Of a DNA stretch of 64,000 bases, positions 19,949-30,065 are shown in pieces; positions within the stretch are counted from its first letter, which is position 1, and each line of letters starts with the position of its first letter. The notes beneath the pieces are model-generated. The model did not search any database. It worked only from the letters and a program-made list of their open reading frames with translations, and was not told the origin of the DNA. The stretch is from Vibrio artabrorum (GTDB lineage: Bacteria; Pseudomonadota; Gammaproteobacteria; Enterobacterales; Vibrionaceae), in assembly GCF_024347295.1 (NCBI RefSeq), contig NZ_AP025458.1:2480001-2544000 (forward strand), in the 5' to 3' direction. The position numbers were made by a program, and so were the translations under genes.

Positions 19949-21343
19949 TTATCGACCAAACGGGTTAAAACCACCACCCATTCCGCCCATACCTCCACCG
20001 CCGCCCATCATGCCTTGCATGTTGCGCATCATGCCTTTCATTCCACCCTTCTGCATTTTCTTCATCATCTTCTGCATTTGAGTGAACTGTTTCAGCATAC
20101 GGTTTACATCTTGTACTTGAGTGCCTGAACCTGCCGCAATACGCTTCTTGCGTGAACCTTTGATTAGTTCTGGGCGCAGGCGCTCTTTCATGGTCATAGA
20201 GTTGATGATCGCTTCCATCTGCTTGAACATCTTGTCATCAACTTTATCTTTTACGTTGTTAGGTAGCTGAGACATACCAGGAAGCTTATCCATCATGCCC
20301 ATCATGCCGCCCATATTTTGCATCTGACCAAGCTGTTCACGGAAGTCTTCAAGATCAAAGCCTTTCTTCTCTTTGAACTTCTTCGCCAGTTTCTCTGCTT
20401 TTTCGGTATCAACGTTTTTCTGTAGGTCTTCAATAAGAGACAGTACGTCGCCCATACCTAGGATACGAGAAGCAACACGATCCGGGTGGAACGGTTCTAG
20501 TGCGTCCGTCTTTTCACCCACACCTAAGAACTTAATCGGTTTGCCTGTGATGTGGCGAACAGACAGAGCGGCACCACCACGCGCATCACCATCCACTTTC
20601 GTTAAGATAACACCCGTGAGTGGTAACGTATCACCAAAGGCTTTTGCTGTATTCGCAGCATCTTGACCTGTCATGGCATCAACAACGAACAGAGTTTCTA
20701 CCGGCTTGATTGCGGTATGAAGCTCTTTGATCTCGCCCATCATCCCTTCATCGATAGCCAGACGACCCGCAGTATCGACAATAAGTACGTCGTAGAATTT
20801 CTTCTTCGCGTGGTCGATGGCAGCGTTGGCAATATCAAGAGGCTTTTGATCCGCTGAAGATGGGAAGAAATCGACCCCCACATCGCTGGCTAATGTTTCT
20901 AGCTGTTTGATCGCCGCAGGACGGTAAACGTCGGCAGACACAACCAGCACTTTTTTCTTGTCACGTTCAGTCAGGAGTTTAGATAGCTTACCGACCGATG
21001 TGGTTTTACCTGCACCTTGTAGACCAGCCATTAAGATGACGGCAGGCGGTTGCGCCGCTAAGTTAAGAGCCTCGTTAGACTCCCCCATCACCGCTTCAAG
21101 TTCAGCTTGAACGATCTTAATGAATTCTTGACCGGGCGTTAGAGATTTAGAAACCTCAACCCCCACAGCACCTTCTTTTACGCGCTTAACAAAATCGCGG
21201 ACAACTGGCAGTGCAACGTCGGCTTCAAGTAGCGCCATACGTACTTCACGCAGTGTCTCTTTTATGTTGTCTTCGGTCAGGCGACCTTTACCGCTGATGT
21301 TCTTCAGCGTTTTGGATAGACGATCCGTTAGATTATCAAACAT
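19949..21343 (-). CDS. ffh: Signal recognition particle protein Ffh
   Basis: GTPase that binds 4.5S RNA and signal sequences of nascent membrane proteins and docks with FtsY. From ATG 21343 (MFDNLTDRLSKTLKNISGKG) it has 464 residues. The N domain is at 1-90. The G domain has GLQGAGKTTSVGKLSK, DTAGRLAIDE, TKVDGDARGGAALS and the GVGE motif. The Met-rich M domain (MMKKMQKGGMKGMM) ends in a Gly/Met tail. An in-frame start six codons upstream is less likely. Confidence 0.97.
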   Translation of the reverse strand: MFDNLTDRLSKTLKNISGKGRLTEDNIKETLREVRMALLEADVALPVVRDFVKRVKEGAVGVEVSKSLTPGQEFIKIVQAELEAVMGESNEALNLAAQPPAVILMAGLQGAGKTTSVGKLSKLLTERDKKKVLVVSADVYRPAAIKQLETLASDVGVDFFPSSADQKPLDIANAAIDHAKKKFYDVLIVDTAGRLAIDEGMMGEIKELHTAIKPVETLFVVDAMTGQDAANTAKAFGDTLPLTGVILTKVDGDARGGAALSVRHITGKPIKFLGVGEKTDALEPFHPDRVASRILGMGDVLSLIEDLQKNVDTEKAEKLAKKFKEKKGFDLEDFREQLGQMQNMGGMMGMMDKLPGMSQLPNNVKDKVDDKMFKQMEAIINSMTMKERLRPELIKGSRKKRIAAGSGTQVQDVNRMLKQFTQMQKMMKKMQKGGMKGMMRNMQGMMGGGGGMGGMGGGFNPFGR

Positions 21344-21534
21344 AGTTTTCTCTTCGCTCAATCCTGCGATTATTAAGTTAAGTATACATTAGCGCGGATT
21401 AGAGTCATACCCGTTGTCGAGCGTTAATCATCCGTGCTTGTGATGTCAGACATTATTCACGGGGAATTGAATGAGGTTCGCCATAGCCCCAAAGAGCGAT
21501 GCGAGGTATAATTCACATATTAGTAATCATTAAA

Positions 21535-22338
21535 ATGGATACCATGGACAGTCTTATTGCGATCGCAGCAGCCTTTCTTTATGCAATGGCGATCTCCACG
21601 ATCATTCCAGGTCTTGTGCACCAAACAAGGATCCGTGTCAAAACGGTGTTTATCAGCGCATTACTTGCTTTAGCTTTCCATGCTTGGTTGCTTGGCGATT
21701 TAATCTTTAATGCCAACGGTCAAAACCTCAGTATCTTGAACGTTGCTTCATTGATCAGTTTAATCGTCTCTCTGGTGATGAGCAGTGCGATGCTCAAAAC
21801 CCGACTGTGGTTCATCTTACCCGTCGTGTATAGTTTCGCTGCGCTCAATTTGATGGCCGCGGCTTTTCTTCCAAGTACCTTCATCAAGCATTTAGAAAAC
21901 GACCCAAAACTCCTCGTGCACATTTCTTTGGCGTTATTTTCATACGCGACACTGAGTATCGGTGCGCTATATGCCTTGCAGCTCGCGTGGCTCGACCACA
22001 AACTTAAAAAGAAAAAAGCGCTGGTAATCAACCCGAACCTCCCTCCCTTAATGATGGTTGAAAGACAACTTTTCAAGATCATTCTGATCGGTAATGGTTT
22101 ATTAACAGGCACCTTACTGACCGGTCTTATCTTCGTACAAGATATGTTTGCTCAAGGGAAAGCGCACAAAGCCGTGCTGTCTTTTATCGCTTGGATTATC
22201 TACTCCATTCTTCTATGGGGTCACTACCAAAAAGGTTGGCGGGGACAGAAGGTCACTTGGTTTGCACTTGCCGGTGCTTGTATGCTTACATTAGCCTACT
22301 TCGGTAGCCGCTTCGTTCAGGAAATCATTCTGAATTAA
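21535..22338 (+). CDS. ypjD: Inner-membrane protein YpjD (CcsA/CcmC-like heme-handling fold)
   Basis: Polytopic membrane protein of about 265 residues with eight predicted helices. It aligns by eye with E. coli YpjD throughout: GQNLSILNVASLISL, LPVVYSFAALNLMAAAF, HISLALFSYATLSIGALYALQLAWLDHKLK and LLWGHYQKGWRGQKVTWF. The WGH-x-GWRG motif and conserved histidines are those of the cytochrome c assembly (CcsA) family; its exact role is not established. ATG 21535 or ATG 21544 could be the start. It is divergent from ffh and 127 bp before the CorB-type gene, as in many gammaproteobacteria. Confidence 0.85.
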   Translation: MDTMDSLIAIAAAFLYAMAISTIIPGLVHQTRIRVKTVFISALLALAFHAWLLGDLIFNANGQNLSILNVASLISLIVSLVMSSAMLKTRLWFILPVVYSFAALNLMAAAFLPSTFIKHLENDPKLLVHISLALFSYATLSIGALYALQLAWLDHKLKKKKALVINPNLPPLMMVERQLFKIILIGNGLLTGTLLTGLIFVQDMFAQGKAHKAVLSFIAWIIYSILLWGHYQKGWRGQKVTWFALAGACMLTLAYFGSRFVQEIILN

Positions 22339-22465
22339 TCTGTAAAATGAAGGCAGGGTTTCACACACCTTGCCTTTAATATATTGAGTGTGAGACATTC
22401 AATTGACATCTTGACCATGTTCGGTCATAAATTAATCAAGATACACTCATAGGAAAAGAATAGTT

Positions 22466-23737
22466 TTGGACGACATATCAACGGGTATCTTATTTGCGCT
22501 ACTCGCGTGTCTCATTGTAATTTCTGGTTATTTCTCTGGTTCCGAAACGGGCATGATGTCCTTGAACCGCTACCGTTTAAAGCATCTAGCCAATACGGGC
22601 CATAAAGGTGCTAAACGCGTAGAAAAACTTCTGAATCGCCCAGACAGATTGATCGGCCTCATCCTCATCGGCAACAATCTCGTCAACATTCTTGCGTCTG
22701 CGATCGCGACTATTCTTGGCATGCGCATCTATGGAGATATCGGCGTAGCGATTGCTACCGGTGTCCTGACTCTCGTGATCCTCGTGTTTGCCGAAGTCAC
22801 CCCAAAAACGGTCGCTTCTTTATTTCCAGAACGTGTCTCTTACGCCAGTAGCATCCTGTTAATGATACTGATGAAAGTACTGTCACCACTGGTCATTTTA
22901 GTTAACTTCATTACCAATGGCTTTATTCGCATCCTTGGTGTCAAAGCCAGCCACGATGCAACTGACCATTTAAGCTCGGAAGAGCTGAGAACCGTGGTCA
23001 ATGAAGCGGGAAGCCTAATACCTCAGCGCCACCAAGATATGTTGGTTTCTATTTTAGATTTAGAGCATGTCACCGTGAATGACATTATGGTGCCACGTAA
23101 TGAGATAACGGGCATCGATATCAATGACGATTGGAAATCGATCGTTCGTCAGTTGACCCACTCCCCTCATGGCCGTGTGGTCCTGTATCGTGACCAGATA
23201 GATGAAGTCGTTGGTATGCTGAGGCTACGTGAAGCTTACCGCTTGATGCTTGAGAAAAATGAGTTCAATAAAGAAACACTTTTACGTGCCGCAGATGAGA
23301 TCTATTTCATCCCTGAGGCAACCCCACTCAATACTCAACTGCTTAAGTTTCAACGCAATAAACAGCGTATCGGCTTAATTGTCGATGAATATGGCGATAT
23401 CAATGGTTTGGTTACCCTTGAAGATATTCTAGAAGAGATCGTAGGTGAATTTACCACCTCAATCACCCCAAGCTTATCTGAGGAAATTACTCCGCAAAGC
23501 GATGGCAGCTTCTTGATTGAAGGCAGTGCCAATATCCGAGACATTAATAAAGGCCTGCAATGGACACTGCCAACCGACGGTCCAAGAACGTTGAATGGTT
23601 TGATACTGGAACACCTTGAAGATATTCCTGAGAGTCACCTGAGTGTTCAGGTTGCCAGCCACCCCATGGAAATCGTTGAACTTGAAGAGAACCGCATCAA
23701 GCTTGTGCGTGTGTTCCCGCAGATCGTGAACGGATAA
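22466..23737 (+). CDS. corB: CNNM/CorB-family transporter with CBS domains (YfjD)
   Basis: Inner-membrane protein of the DUF21-CBS-CorC_HlyC class, linked to Mg2+/Co2+ efflux. The 423-residue product has an N-terminal DUF21 region with three to four helices (ISGYFSGSETGMMSLNRYRL, LILIGNNLVNILASA, EVTPKTVASLFPERV). Two CBS domains follow (VNDIMVPRNEI; GLVTLEDILEEIVGE), then a C-terminal CorC_HlyC domain. The start is TTG at 22466 with AGGAAA nine bases upstream. A bidirectional terminator follows. Confidence 0.88.
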   Translation: MDDISTGILFALLACLIVISGYFSGSETGMMSLNRYRLKHLANTGHKGAKRVEKLLNRPDRLIGLILIGNNLVNILASAIATILGMRIYGDIGVAIATGVLTLVILVFAEVTPKTVASLFPERVSYASSILLMILMKVLSPLVILVNFITNGFIRILGVKASHDATDHLSSEELRTVVNEAGSLIPQRHQDMLVSILDLEHVTVNDIMVPRNEITGIDINDDWKSIVRQLTHSPHGRVVLYRDQIDEVVGMLRLREAYRLMLEKNEFNKETLLRAADEIYFIPEATPLNTQLLKFQRNKQRIGLIVDEYGDINGLVTLEDILEEIVGEFTTSITPSLSEEITPQSDGSFLIEGSANIRDINKGLQWTLPTDGPRTLNGLILEHLEDIPESHLSVQVASHPMEIVELEENRIKLVRVFPQIVNG

Positions 23738-23800
23738 AAGTGGCTTGTTGGAATAACTAAGTGGGTCGTCATAAACTCACACGACAACGACAACAAAAAC

Positions 23801-23831
23801 AAAAGGCCCGGTTCATTGAACCGGGCCTTTT
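23801..23831. terminator. Bidirectional terminator between corB and luxS
   Basis: AAAAGGCCCGGTTC / GAACCGGGCCTTTT, a near-perfect stem with ATT loop flanked by A and T runs. It lies in the convergent gap and can end both transcripts. Confidence 0.93.
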
Positions 23832-23866
23832 AATATCTAACTCACCGCATTCAAGGTGAACGATGA

Positions 23867-24385
23867 TTAGTCGATTTTAAGCTCTTGTAACATTGACTCT
23901 GGCAGTGCCAATTCATCATTTTTGTTTACCGAAATACCGGCAGCGATGATCGCATTCGCGATGCCTTTCGCTTCATCCAAAGAGTGCATCGCGGCAGTAC
24001 CACATTGGTACTCATTCAGCTCAGGAATCTTATTCTGATTCTCAACCTTCAGTACATCTTGCATTGCCGCTAACCAAGCATCAGCCACTTGCTGCTCTGA
24101 AGGTGTGCCGATTAAGCTCATGTAGAAACCGGTGCGACAACCCATTGGTGAAATGTCGATGATCTCAACATCTGAACCATTCAGATGAGCTCGCATGAAC
24201 CCAGCGTATAGGTGCTCTAAAGTATGGATACCTTTCTCAGACAGGATATCTTTGTTTGGTGCGGTGAAGCGTAGGTCAAATACCGTGATGGTATCCCCTT
24301 TTGGGGTTTGCATTGTTTTAGCAACACGAACTGCGGGTGCATTCATGCGTGTGTGATCAACAGTGAAACTATCTAATAAAGGCAT
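23867..24385 (-). CDS. luxS: S-ribosylhomocysteine lyase (autoinducer-2 synthase)
   Basis: Splits S-ribosylhomocysteine into homocysteine and DPD, the precursor of autoinducer-2. In vibrios AI-2 feeds the LuxPQ branch of the phosphorelay that ends at the LuxR-type regulator (here at 548). The 172-residue protein has the metal site HTLEH (His54, Glu57, His58) plus Cys128 in EYQCGT, and the catalytic Cys83 in [10 protein letters not shown]. Start [14 protein letters not shown] with CGGAG upstream. Confidence 0.97.
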   Translation of the reverse strand: MPLLDSFTVDHTRMNAPAVRVAKTMQTPKGDTITVFDLRFTAPNKDILSEKGIHTLEHLYAGFMRAHLNGSDVEIIDISPMGCRTGFYMSLIGTPSEQQVADAWLAAMQDVLKVENQNKIPELNEYQCGTAAMHSLDEAKGIANAIIAAGISVNKNDELALPESMLQELKID

Positions 24386-24409
24386 TGCTATTCTCCATAA
24401 CGGAGGGGT

Positions 24410-25054
24410 TTAAAAAAACCAACTCCGATTGTCTTCTAATTCTTTACGGCACTGTTTAAGTTGCCATCCATAATCTTTTGCTTGCTGTTCAACTTTGCGA
24501 GCCACCTTAATCAAAGATGGTTTTCTATTGTATGATTTGCGTTTATACCCACCGCTGCCTTCATGATAAGCTAAATACTGATTGTAAGGATCCCACAGCG
24601 ATATGCCCAGTTGACGACGTGTTTCGCTGGTATACCAACCGATAAACATCAATGCATCATCAAAATTCGCTCTTGAGCCACCATGATTCGTCGCTTTTTG
24701 GAAGTCTTCCCAAGCCGGATCCTGAGCTTGTGCATAACCGTAGGCGCTGCTCACGTGTCCCCATGGAATAAAGCCCAAAATATAATCTTTGGGTGGGCGC
24801 GCATCATGACGAAAGCTACTCTCTTGTTTCACAAAAGCCATCGCTACATTAATGGGGGTGCCCCACTCTTCTTGCATATCCAGTGCATCTTCATACCACG
24901 AAGGGTTCTCTCTGAAGATACTGCACAGATTATTCTGTTGTTTAGGCGGTGGCGTTGCACAGCCAGCCAAAAGGCTAGAGACTACACCAACAGTAATTAC
25001 AGGTAACCATTGATAAGTGGGGTGACCTAACAAACCTTTCTTCCTTTCCACCAA
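24410..25054 (-). CDS. Lipoprotein with SLT-type lytic transglycosylase-like domain
   Basis: Predicted outer-membrane or periplasmic lipoprotein. A hydrophobic segment ends in the lipobox SLLAGC, followed by a proline-rich linker. The domain has KQESSFRHDA (a catalytic Glu in the SLT pattern), SAYGYAQAQDPAWEDF (like the GLMQ region) and YLAYHEGSGGY (like the AYNxG region). It probably cleaves or binds peptidoglycan. The long frame starts at GTG 25054. A TTG at 25033 gives a more normal 25-residue signal peptide and has AGGAAGAAAGG in front of it. It lies 7 bp after gshA and 24 bp before luxS, so it may share their transcript. Confidence 0.75.
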   Translation of the reverse strand: MVERKKGLLGHPTYQWLPVITVGVVSSLLAGCATPPPKQQNNLCSIFRENPSWYEDALDMQEEWGTPINVAMAFVKQESSFRHDARPPKDYILGFIPWGHVSSAYGYAQAQDPAWEDFQKATNHGGSRANFDDALMFIGWYTSETRRQLGISLWDPYNQYLAYHEGSGGYKRKSYNRKPSLIKVARKVEQQAKDYGWQLKQCRKELEDNRSWFF

Positions 25055-25061
25055 CGACTCG

Positions 25062-26630
25062 CTATGCTTTTAAATACGAAAAATAATCCGCTAAGAAGCT
25101 ATCAAAATCTTGAGTACTGGCTTCTTCACTTTTTTGCTGAGCAATAACAGAACGTTGAACTTCAGCTTCCATTAACTCAGCTGAATACACTTTATATTGG
25201 TGTGCTTTATGTTGCTGAGCGTAGGTTTTTCCTAATGCACAACCTACTTTACCCAAACCACCTAATCTTTTAGTCTCTTCAAGTAACTGACCTGAAATCG
25301 TCAGTTCTGGGTTATCAATCCAAACTTCAAGCGTATCACAGGTTTCTTGGTAAGCTCGACCGCCTTGCTCCGCATCCATCAATTCAGCAATGGCGCGTAA
25401 ATCTTTGAAGACACGTTTAGCCCAATCTTGCAGAGACAGTCGCTCGCCATGACAGCCAATTTGAAGCTCTAAACCTATCTGACGACCTTCTAAGATCACC
25501 TTGTTCCAGTTATCACGCCAGCATTCAAGTTCGCAGTTATCCATCTCAGCAGAGTCAGATAGAACGCTCCAAGTTAAGAATAAATCCAAGAAGCGCACTT
25601 GTTGCTCATTGATACCGATTGAGCTGAATGGATTGACGTCTAAAGAGCGAACCTCGATGTACTCGACGCCAGCTCGAGCCAGTGCTTCCGATGGCTTCTC
25701 ACCATTTTTAGCAACACGCTTAGGACGAATCGGCGCATAAAGCTCGTTCTCGATTTGAAGAACGTTGCTGTTCAGCTGACGGTATTCGCCATCTACCTTA
25801 ACGCCGATGTCCGCAAACTCTTCGGATGGTGTGCGAATCGCTTGGTTCAAGCCTTCAAGATATTGGCCTAGGCTGTTAAAGCCAATCTTCAGCACACTTT
25901 GCGCACTGTTAGTATAACCAAGATCGCTCAGCCGCAGCGCTGTCGCTTTCGGCAAGAACAGTGTTTCGCCCACCTTTTCAAAAGGTAATTTGGTTTCTCT
26001 TCCTTTGACAAAAGAAGAACATAGCGCTGGCGAAGCACCGAAAAAGTACGGTATTAACCAACCAAAACGATAATAGTTACGAATCAGACCAAAGTAAGCA
26101 TCGGATTTAGCGTCACAACGCGCTTCTTCTGTTTGCTCTCCAAACAGGCTATCCCAAAAGCTTTCTGGGAAAGAGAAATTAAAGTGAACACCCGAGATAA
26201 TCTGCATCAGGCTACCGTAACGTCGCTTTAAACCTTCACGATATAACGTCTTCATCTTGCCGTTATTCGAAGTGCCGTACTGAGCGAGCTGAATATCAGC
26301 TTCACTGCCAACATAACAAGGCATTGAGAGTGGCCACAGTTTTTCGTCACCTAACTTAGTTTGCGTGAAGTGGTGGACATCAGACAACTGATTCAATAAC
26401 GTCGGAACATCGCTCGAAACTGGCGTAATAAACTCCAACAGCGACTCGGAAAAATCGGTTGTAATCCATTCGTTCATCAACGCAGCTCCCAAAGCCTCAG
26501 GGTGTGGCCCGGTAGCAAGATGCCCATTATCCGTATAGCGTAACGTTTCCCTCTCAACACCGCGACCGAATTGAGAAAAGGTCTTAGGGTTGGTTGCAAC
26601 TTGCTTTAGTCGCGCAGCAAAATCAGTCAA
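25062..26630 (-). CDS. gshA: Glutamate-cysteine ligase
   Basis: ATP-dependent first step of glutathione synthesis. The 522-residue product is of the proteobacterial GshA class 1 length. Typical segments are [18 protein letters not shown] near the N-terminus, [32 protein letters not shown], and [16 protein letters not shown]. It is transcribed toward luxS, the usual Vibrio order. Confidence 0.96.
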   Translation of the reverse strand: MTDFAARLKQVATNPKTFSQFGRGVERETLRYTDNGHLATGPHPEALGAALMNEWITTDFSESLLEFITPVSSDVPTLLNQLSDVHHFTQTKLGDEKLWPLSMPCYVGSEADIQLAQYGTSNNGKMKTLYREGLKRRYGSLMQIISGVHFNFSFPESFWDSLFGEQTEEARCDAKSDAYFGLIRNYYRFGWLIPYFFGASPALCSSFVKGRETKLPFEKVGETLFLPKATALRLSDLGYTNSAQSVLKIGFNSLGQYLEGLNQAIRTPSEEFADIGVKVDGEYRQLNSNVLQIENELYAPIRPKRVAKNGEKPSEALARAGVEYIEVRSLDVNPFSSIGINEQQVRFLDLFLTWSVLSDSAEMDNCELECWRDNWNKVILEGRQIGLELQIGCHGERLSLQDWAKRVFKDLRAIAELMDAEQGGRAYQETCDTLEVWIDNPELTISGQLLEETKRLGGLGKVGCALGKTYAQQHKAHQYKVYSAELMEAEVQRSVIAQQKSEEASTQDFDSFLADYFSYLKA

Positions 26631-26729
26631 AATTCAGTTCACTTATCTTATATCGTTCTGATTAGAACTATCATAAATTAGGTTAGAGGAGAAAAATAGA
26701 ATCTTTTCCCTCCCCCTTTAATATGTACT

Positions 26730-29588
26730 CTAACGAGTGATTTCAAGCTCTTCTATTGGAATATCTAACTTTTCGAGTCGAGGACGAAGCAAAGTCGCAT
26801 CGCCAACAACAATTATTTGATAATCATTCGGGTTAAACCATTTCTTAGCGAGCTTGTTTAAAGTCTCTTTTGGGACGGTTTCAACTATCTGATTACGCTG
26901 TTGCAAATAGTCCTCATCAAGATTCAGCGCAACAATGTTACTCAACAGCCCGGCCTTTTGACTGGGTGTTTCATACTTAAGTGCATCTTGTTGACCCACC
27001 GCTAAGCGCATAAATTGCATTTCATCCTCAGTCAAACCACTTTGGCTAAATTTATTCAACTCAGCGATAAACTCTTGAATCGATGCAACGGTAGCATTGG
27101 CTCTAACTTGAGCGCTAAAGATTACCGCGCCAGTTTCACGCGTACTCGCAAAGTAACCACTAGCACCATAAGTGTACGCCTTATCTTCACGTAAATTTTG
27201 GTTAATACGGCTATTGAAGTTACCCGCTAAATTAAAGTTTGCCAACTGGCTCAAATATAATTCACCCGTCGCATCAAACGGCAGGCCTTTACGAACCAAG
27301 CGAACAACACTTTGTGGCGCTCCCGGCTTATCGACTAAGTACAGATGTTGACCCGAAAGCGCTTTGACAATCTGCGGACGCGTTAACGGCGCCGCATCGC
27401 CTTGCCACCCTTCAAAGAACTGTAGCTGTTTGCCGACCTCTTCCTTCGAAATGTCTCCTACGACAACAATACTAGCCCCCTCTGGCGTATAATGTTGTGC
27501 ATAGAATTTTTTCACATCATCTAAGGTCAATTTCGATAAAGCTTCCTTAGTGCCATCACTTGCGCGAGCAAAAATACTGTCACCAAACAGCACTTCACGG
27601 GTCGCTTGAGAGGCCATCCAACTTGGCTGCTGGTGTTGATATACAATGCCTTCTAACATCTGCTGCTTGACGCGTTCGAAATCTTGCTCATCAAACTTAG
27701 GCTCGAATAGCACCTCTTGCACTATCGCTAAAGTTTGAGGCAGATTTTTATCTAGCGTCGAGATGGAGATGTCCGTGGTGTAACTGCCCGCACTAATACT
27801 GACACTACTACCAAGCTTATCTAGAGTCGCCTGTAACTCTTCAACGGTTCGTTTCGTCGAGCCCTCTTCCATCATCGAAGCCGTTAGATTCGCAAGACCT
27901 TCTTGCCCTTTACGAACATAACGCTCACCAGCAGGAAGTTGAATTTGCAGTTGTACTGTCGGCGTTTCACTGGTTACCGTACCAATCAATTCTGCGCCGT
28001 TTGCAAAATGCATGCGATACAATTTGGGTGTGGTCGCCTCAACACCAAATTTAACTTCAGGCATCACGCTGCGATCAAATGTGTTCGGTACTTTTCTGAA
28101 ATCCAATTGGTCTTCCGTCACTTTGCTGTACTTAGGAAGGGTACGTGCAGGCGTAGTAAAGGTCGCCTCACGAACAGCCAAATTGAGCTGTTTTTTAGGA
28201 ACCACACTCAGAGTAACCTTATGCTTACCTTCGATAAAATCTTGGTATGCTTTACTGACGCTTTCTGGTGTGACAGCACGGATTTGAGCCAATTGCGATT
28301 CAATTCGGTCCGGCTGACCATAGAAGGTTTGATTCGAAGCGAGCTGTGAAACCTTACCTTTCACACTTTGCAGTGCGAAAACAGCATTCGCTTCTGCCAT
28401 GCCAGTGATCTGGTCTAAACGCTCTTGCTCAACGCCCTCTTTCGAGAATTGCTCTAGGGTATCCATCAGCTCTTTATTAAGAACCGTCAAATCGCCTTTT
28501 TCACCTGAATTCCCCATTGCATACACGTACATGGTACAAGCAAGCTCAGCGCAATCATGGAAAGAGCCAGCGCTTACTGCCTTCTGCGTTTTCACGAGGT
28601 TTTGATACAAGTAACTATTGGTACCGGAACCTAGCACGTTAGACAGTGCATTCAGTGAAGCTTGCGTCTCTTCGCCACGATACGTTGTTGGCCAACCCAC
28701 CACCACCATCGGCTGGCGAATGTTATCTTCTAAAGTGATGTATTTATCTTGCGTCAATTTCGCAGGTTGCTTCTCTGCCGCCTTAACCTCTGGCCCCTTA
28801 GGAATCGGACCAAAGTACTTATTAACCCATGCTAGTGTGTCATCAACGTCGATATCACCACCAATGGTCAATACCGCATTATTAGGGCCATACCAGCGTA
28901 AAAAGAAAGCCTTAAGATCATTCACATCAACCCGGTCTAGATCTTCAACATAACCAATGGGTTGCCATGAGTATGGATGACCTTCAGGGTAAAGCGCTTC
29001 ACTCATGCGCTCCCACATCAAGCCGTAAGGACGGTTTTCATAGCTTTGGGCACGCTCATTCTTAACCGTACCTCTTTGAACCTCAAATTTCTTCTGAGAA
29101 ACCGCATCGACTAAAAAGCCCATTCGGTCAGATTCTAACCACAACATTTTTTCAAGTTGGTTAGAAGGAACGGTTTCGAAGTAATTCGTGCGATCTCGAT
29201 TGGTGGTGCCATTTAACGATCCCCCCGCTTCGGTAATGATCTTAAAATGCTGCTGGTCCCCGACATGTTCAGAACCTTGGAACATCATATGCTCAAAGAA
29301 GTGAGCAAAACCCGATTTACCAATCTGTTCACGAGCTGATCCTACGTGATAGGTCACATCAACATGGACAAGTGGGTCGGAATGATCAGGAGAGAGAATA
29401 ACCGTCAAGCCGTTCTCGAGTTGATATTTTGTATACGGAATTACCACTTTATCGTTAGAAGGCTTAACTTCATCAATTAAAGTGACACCTTCTGGTAATG
29501 AAGAAAAGAAGGATGTTGAGCTAGGTACATTGTATGAACAGCCGACAATGGCGATAAGAGAAAATGTACCAAGTAAAACCTTTTTCAT
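26730..29588 (-). CDS. M16 (pitrilysin/insulinase) family zinc metallopeptidase, lipoprotein
   Basis: Large envelope peptidase of 952 residues. The signal peptide ends in the lipobox AIVGC. The inverted zinc motif HFFEH is at about residues 96-100, with a distal glutamate in the region around NERAQSYENRPYG. Two M16 units are present, the second from about residue 520 lacking the HxxEH motif, as usual. The substrate is unknown; this class degrades small peptides in the periplasm. It starts 9 bp after yqaA in what looks like a three-gene unit with the oxidoreductase. Confidence 0.88.
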   Translation of the reverse strand: MKKVLLGTFSLIAIVGCSYNVPSSTSFFSSLPEGVTLIDEVKPSNDKVVIPYTKYQLENGLTVILSPDHSDPLVHVDVTYHVGSAREQIGKSGFAHFFEHMMFQGSEHVGDQQHFKIITEAGGSLNGTTNRDRTNYFETVPSNQLEKMLWLESDRMGFLVDAVSQKKFEVQRGTVKNERAQSYENRPYGLMWERMSEALYPEGHPYSWQPIGYVEDLDRVDVNDLKAFFLRWYGPNNAVLTIGGDIDVDDTLAWVNKYFGPIPKGPEVKAAEKQPAKLTQDKYITLEDNIRQPMVVVGWPTTYRGEETQASLNALSNVLGSGTNSYLYQNLVKTQKAVSAGSFHDCAELACTMYVYAMGNSGEKGDLTVLNKELMDTLEQFSKEGVEQERLDQITGMAEANAVFALQSVKGKVSQLASNQTFYGQPDRIESQLAQIRAVTPESVSKAYQDFIEGKHKVTLSVVPKKQLNLAVREATFTTPARTLPKYSKVTEDQLDFRKVPNTFDRSVMPEVKFGVEATTPKLYRMHFANGAELIGTVTSETPTVQLQIQLPAGERYVRKGQEGLANLTASMMEEGSTKRTVEELQATLDKLGSSVSISAGSYTTDISISTLDKNLPQTLAIVQEVLFEPKFDEQDFERVKQQMLEGIVYQHQQPSWMASQATREVLFGDSIFARASDGTKEALSKLTLDDVKKFYAQHYTPEGASIVVVGDISKEEVGKQLQFFEGWQGDAAPLTRPQIVKALSGQHLYLVDKPGAPQSVVRLVRKGLPFDATGELYLSQLANFNLAGNFNSRINQNLREDKAYTYGASGYFASTRETGAVIFSAQVRANATVASIQEFIAELNKFSQSGLTEDEMQFMRLAVGQQDALKYETPSQKAGLLSNIVALNLDEDYLQQRNQIVETVPKETLNKLAKKWFNPNDYQIIVVGDATLLRPRLEKLDIPIEELEITR

Positions 29589-29597
29589 AGGTTCTCC

Positions 29598-30059
29598 TTA
29601 GAAAAAACCGAGGTAGATAGCAGTAAGTAAGCTATAGCGGACAGCTTTGCCTGTCGCTATCAAAATAACGCTAGGGATGAATTTCATTCTTAGCCAACCC
29701 GCGGCGAGACATAAAGGGTCACCAATGATCGGTACCCAACTGAATAACAGAGCCCAGTAACCATAGCGGCTCAACCAAGCCATAGCCTTATGACCATACT
29801 TTTCTGATTGAGTTCGATTCGGTAGCCACAAACCAATCCAATAATTGGTCAGGCCACCTAAAGTATTGCCAAGTGTCGCCACCAGAATGATTGATGATAC
29901 AGAAAACTGATCGAGGCTCAATGTTGCAACAAGGCTTGCTTCTGAACCACCGGGCAACAATGTAGCACTCAAGAAGCCACTGATAAAGAGCACCCACAGC
30001 GCTGAGTCAGAGAACCACAACGCTATGTTTTCAAAAAAAGAATTAAAAAATTCTAGCAC
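29598..30059 (-). CDS. yqaA: YqaA-family inner-membrane protein (DedA/SNARE-associated type)
   Basis: A 153-residue polytopic protein with about four hydrophobic segments. It carries the DedA-superfamily signature in ATLPGGSEAS-like form (LLPGGSEASL) and GNTLGGLTNYWIG. GYWALLFSWVPIIGDPLCLAAGWLR is characteristic of YqaA. Role not established; relatives take part in lipid or ion homeostasis. Sits 9 bp before the M16 gene and 6 bp after the oxidoreductase. Confidence 0.85.
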   Translation of the reverse strand: MLEFFNSFFENIALWFSDSALWVLFISGFLSATLLPGGSEASLVATLSLDQFSVSSIILVATLGNTLGGLTNYWIGLWLPNRTQSEKYGHKAMAWLSRYGYWALLFSWVPIIGDPLCLAAGWLRMKFIPSVILIATGKAVRYSLLTAIYLGFF

Positions 30060-30065
30060 TGCATA

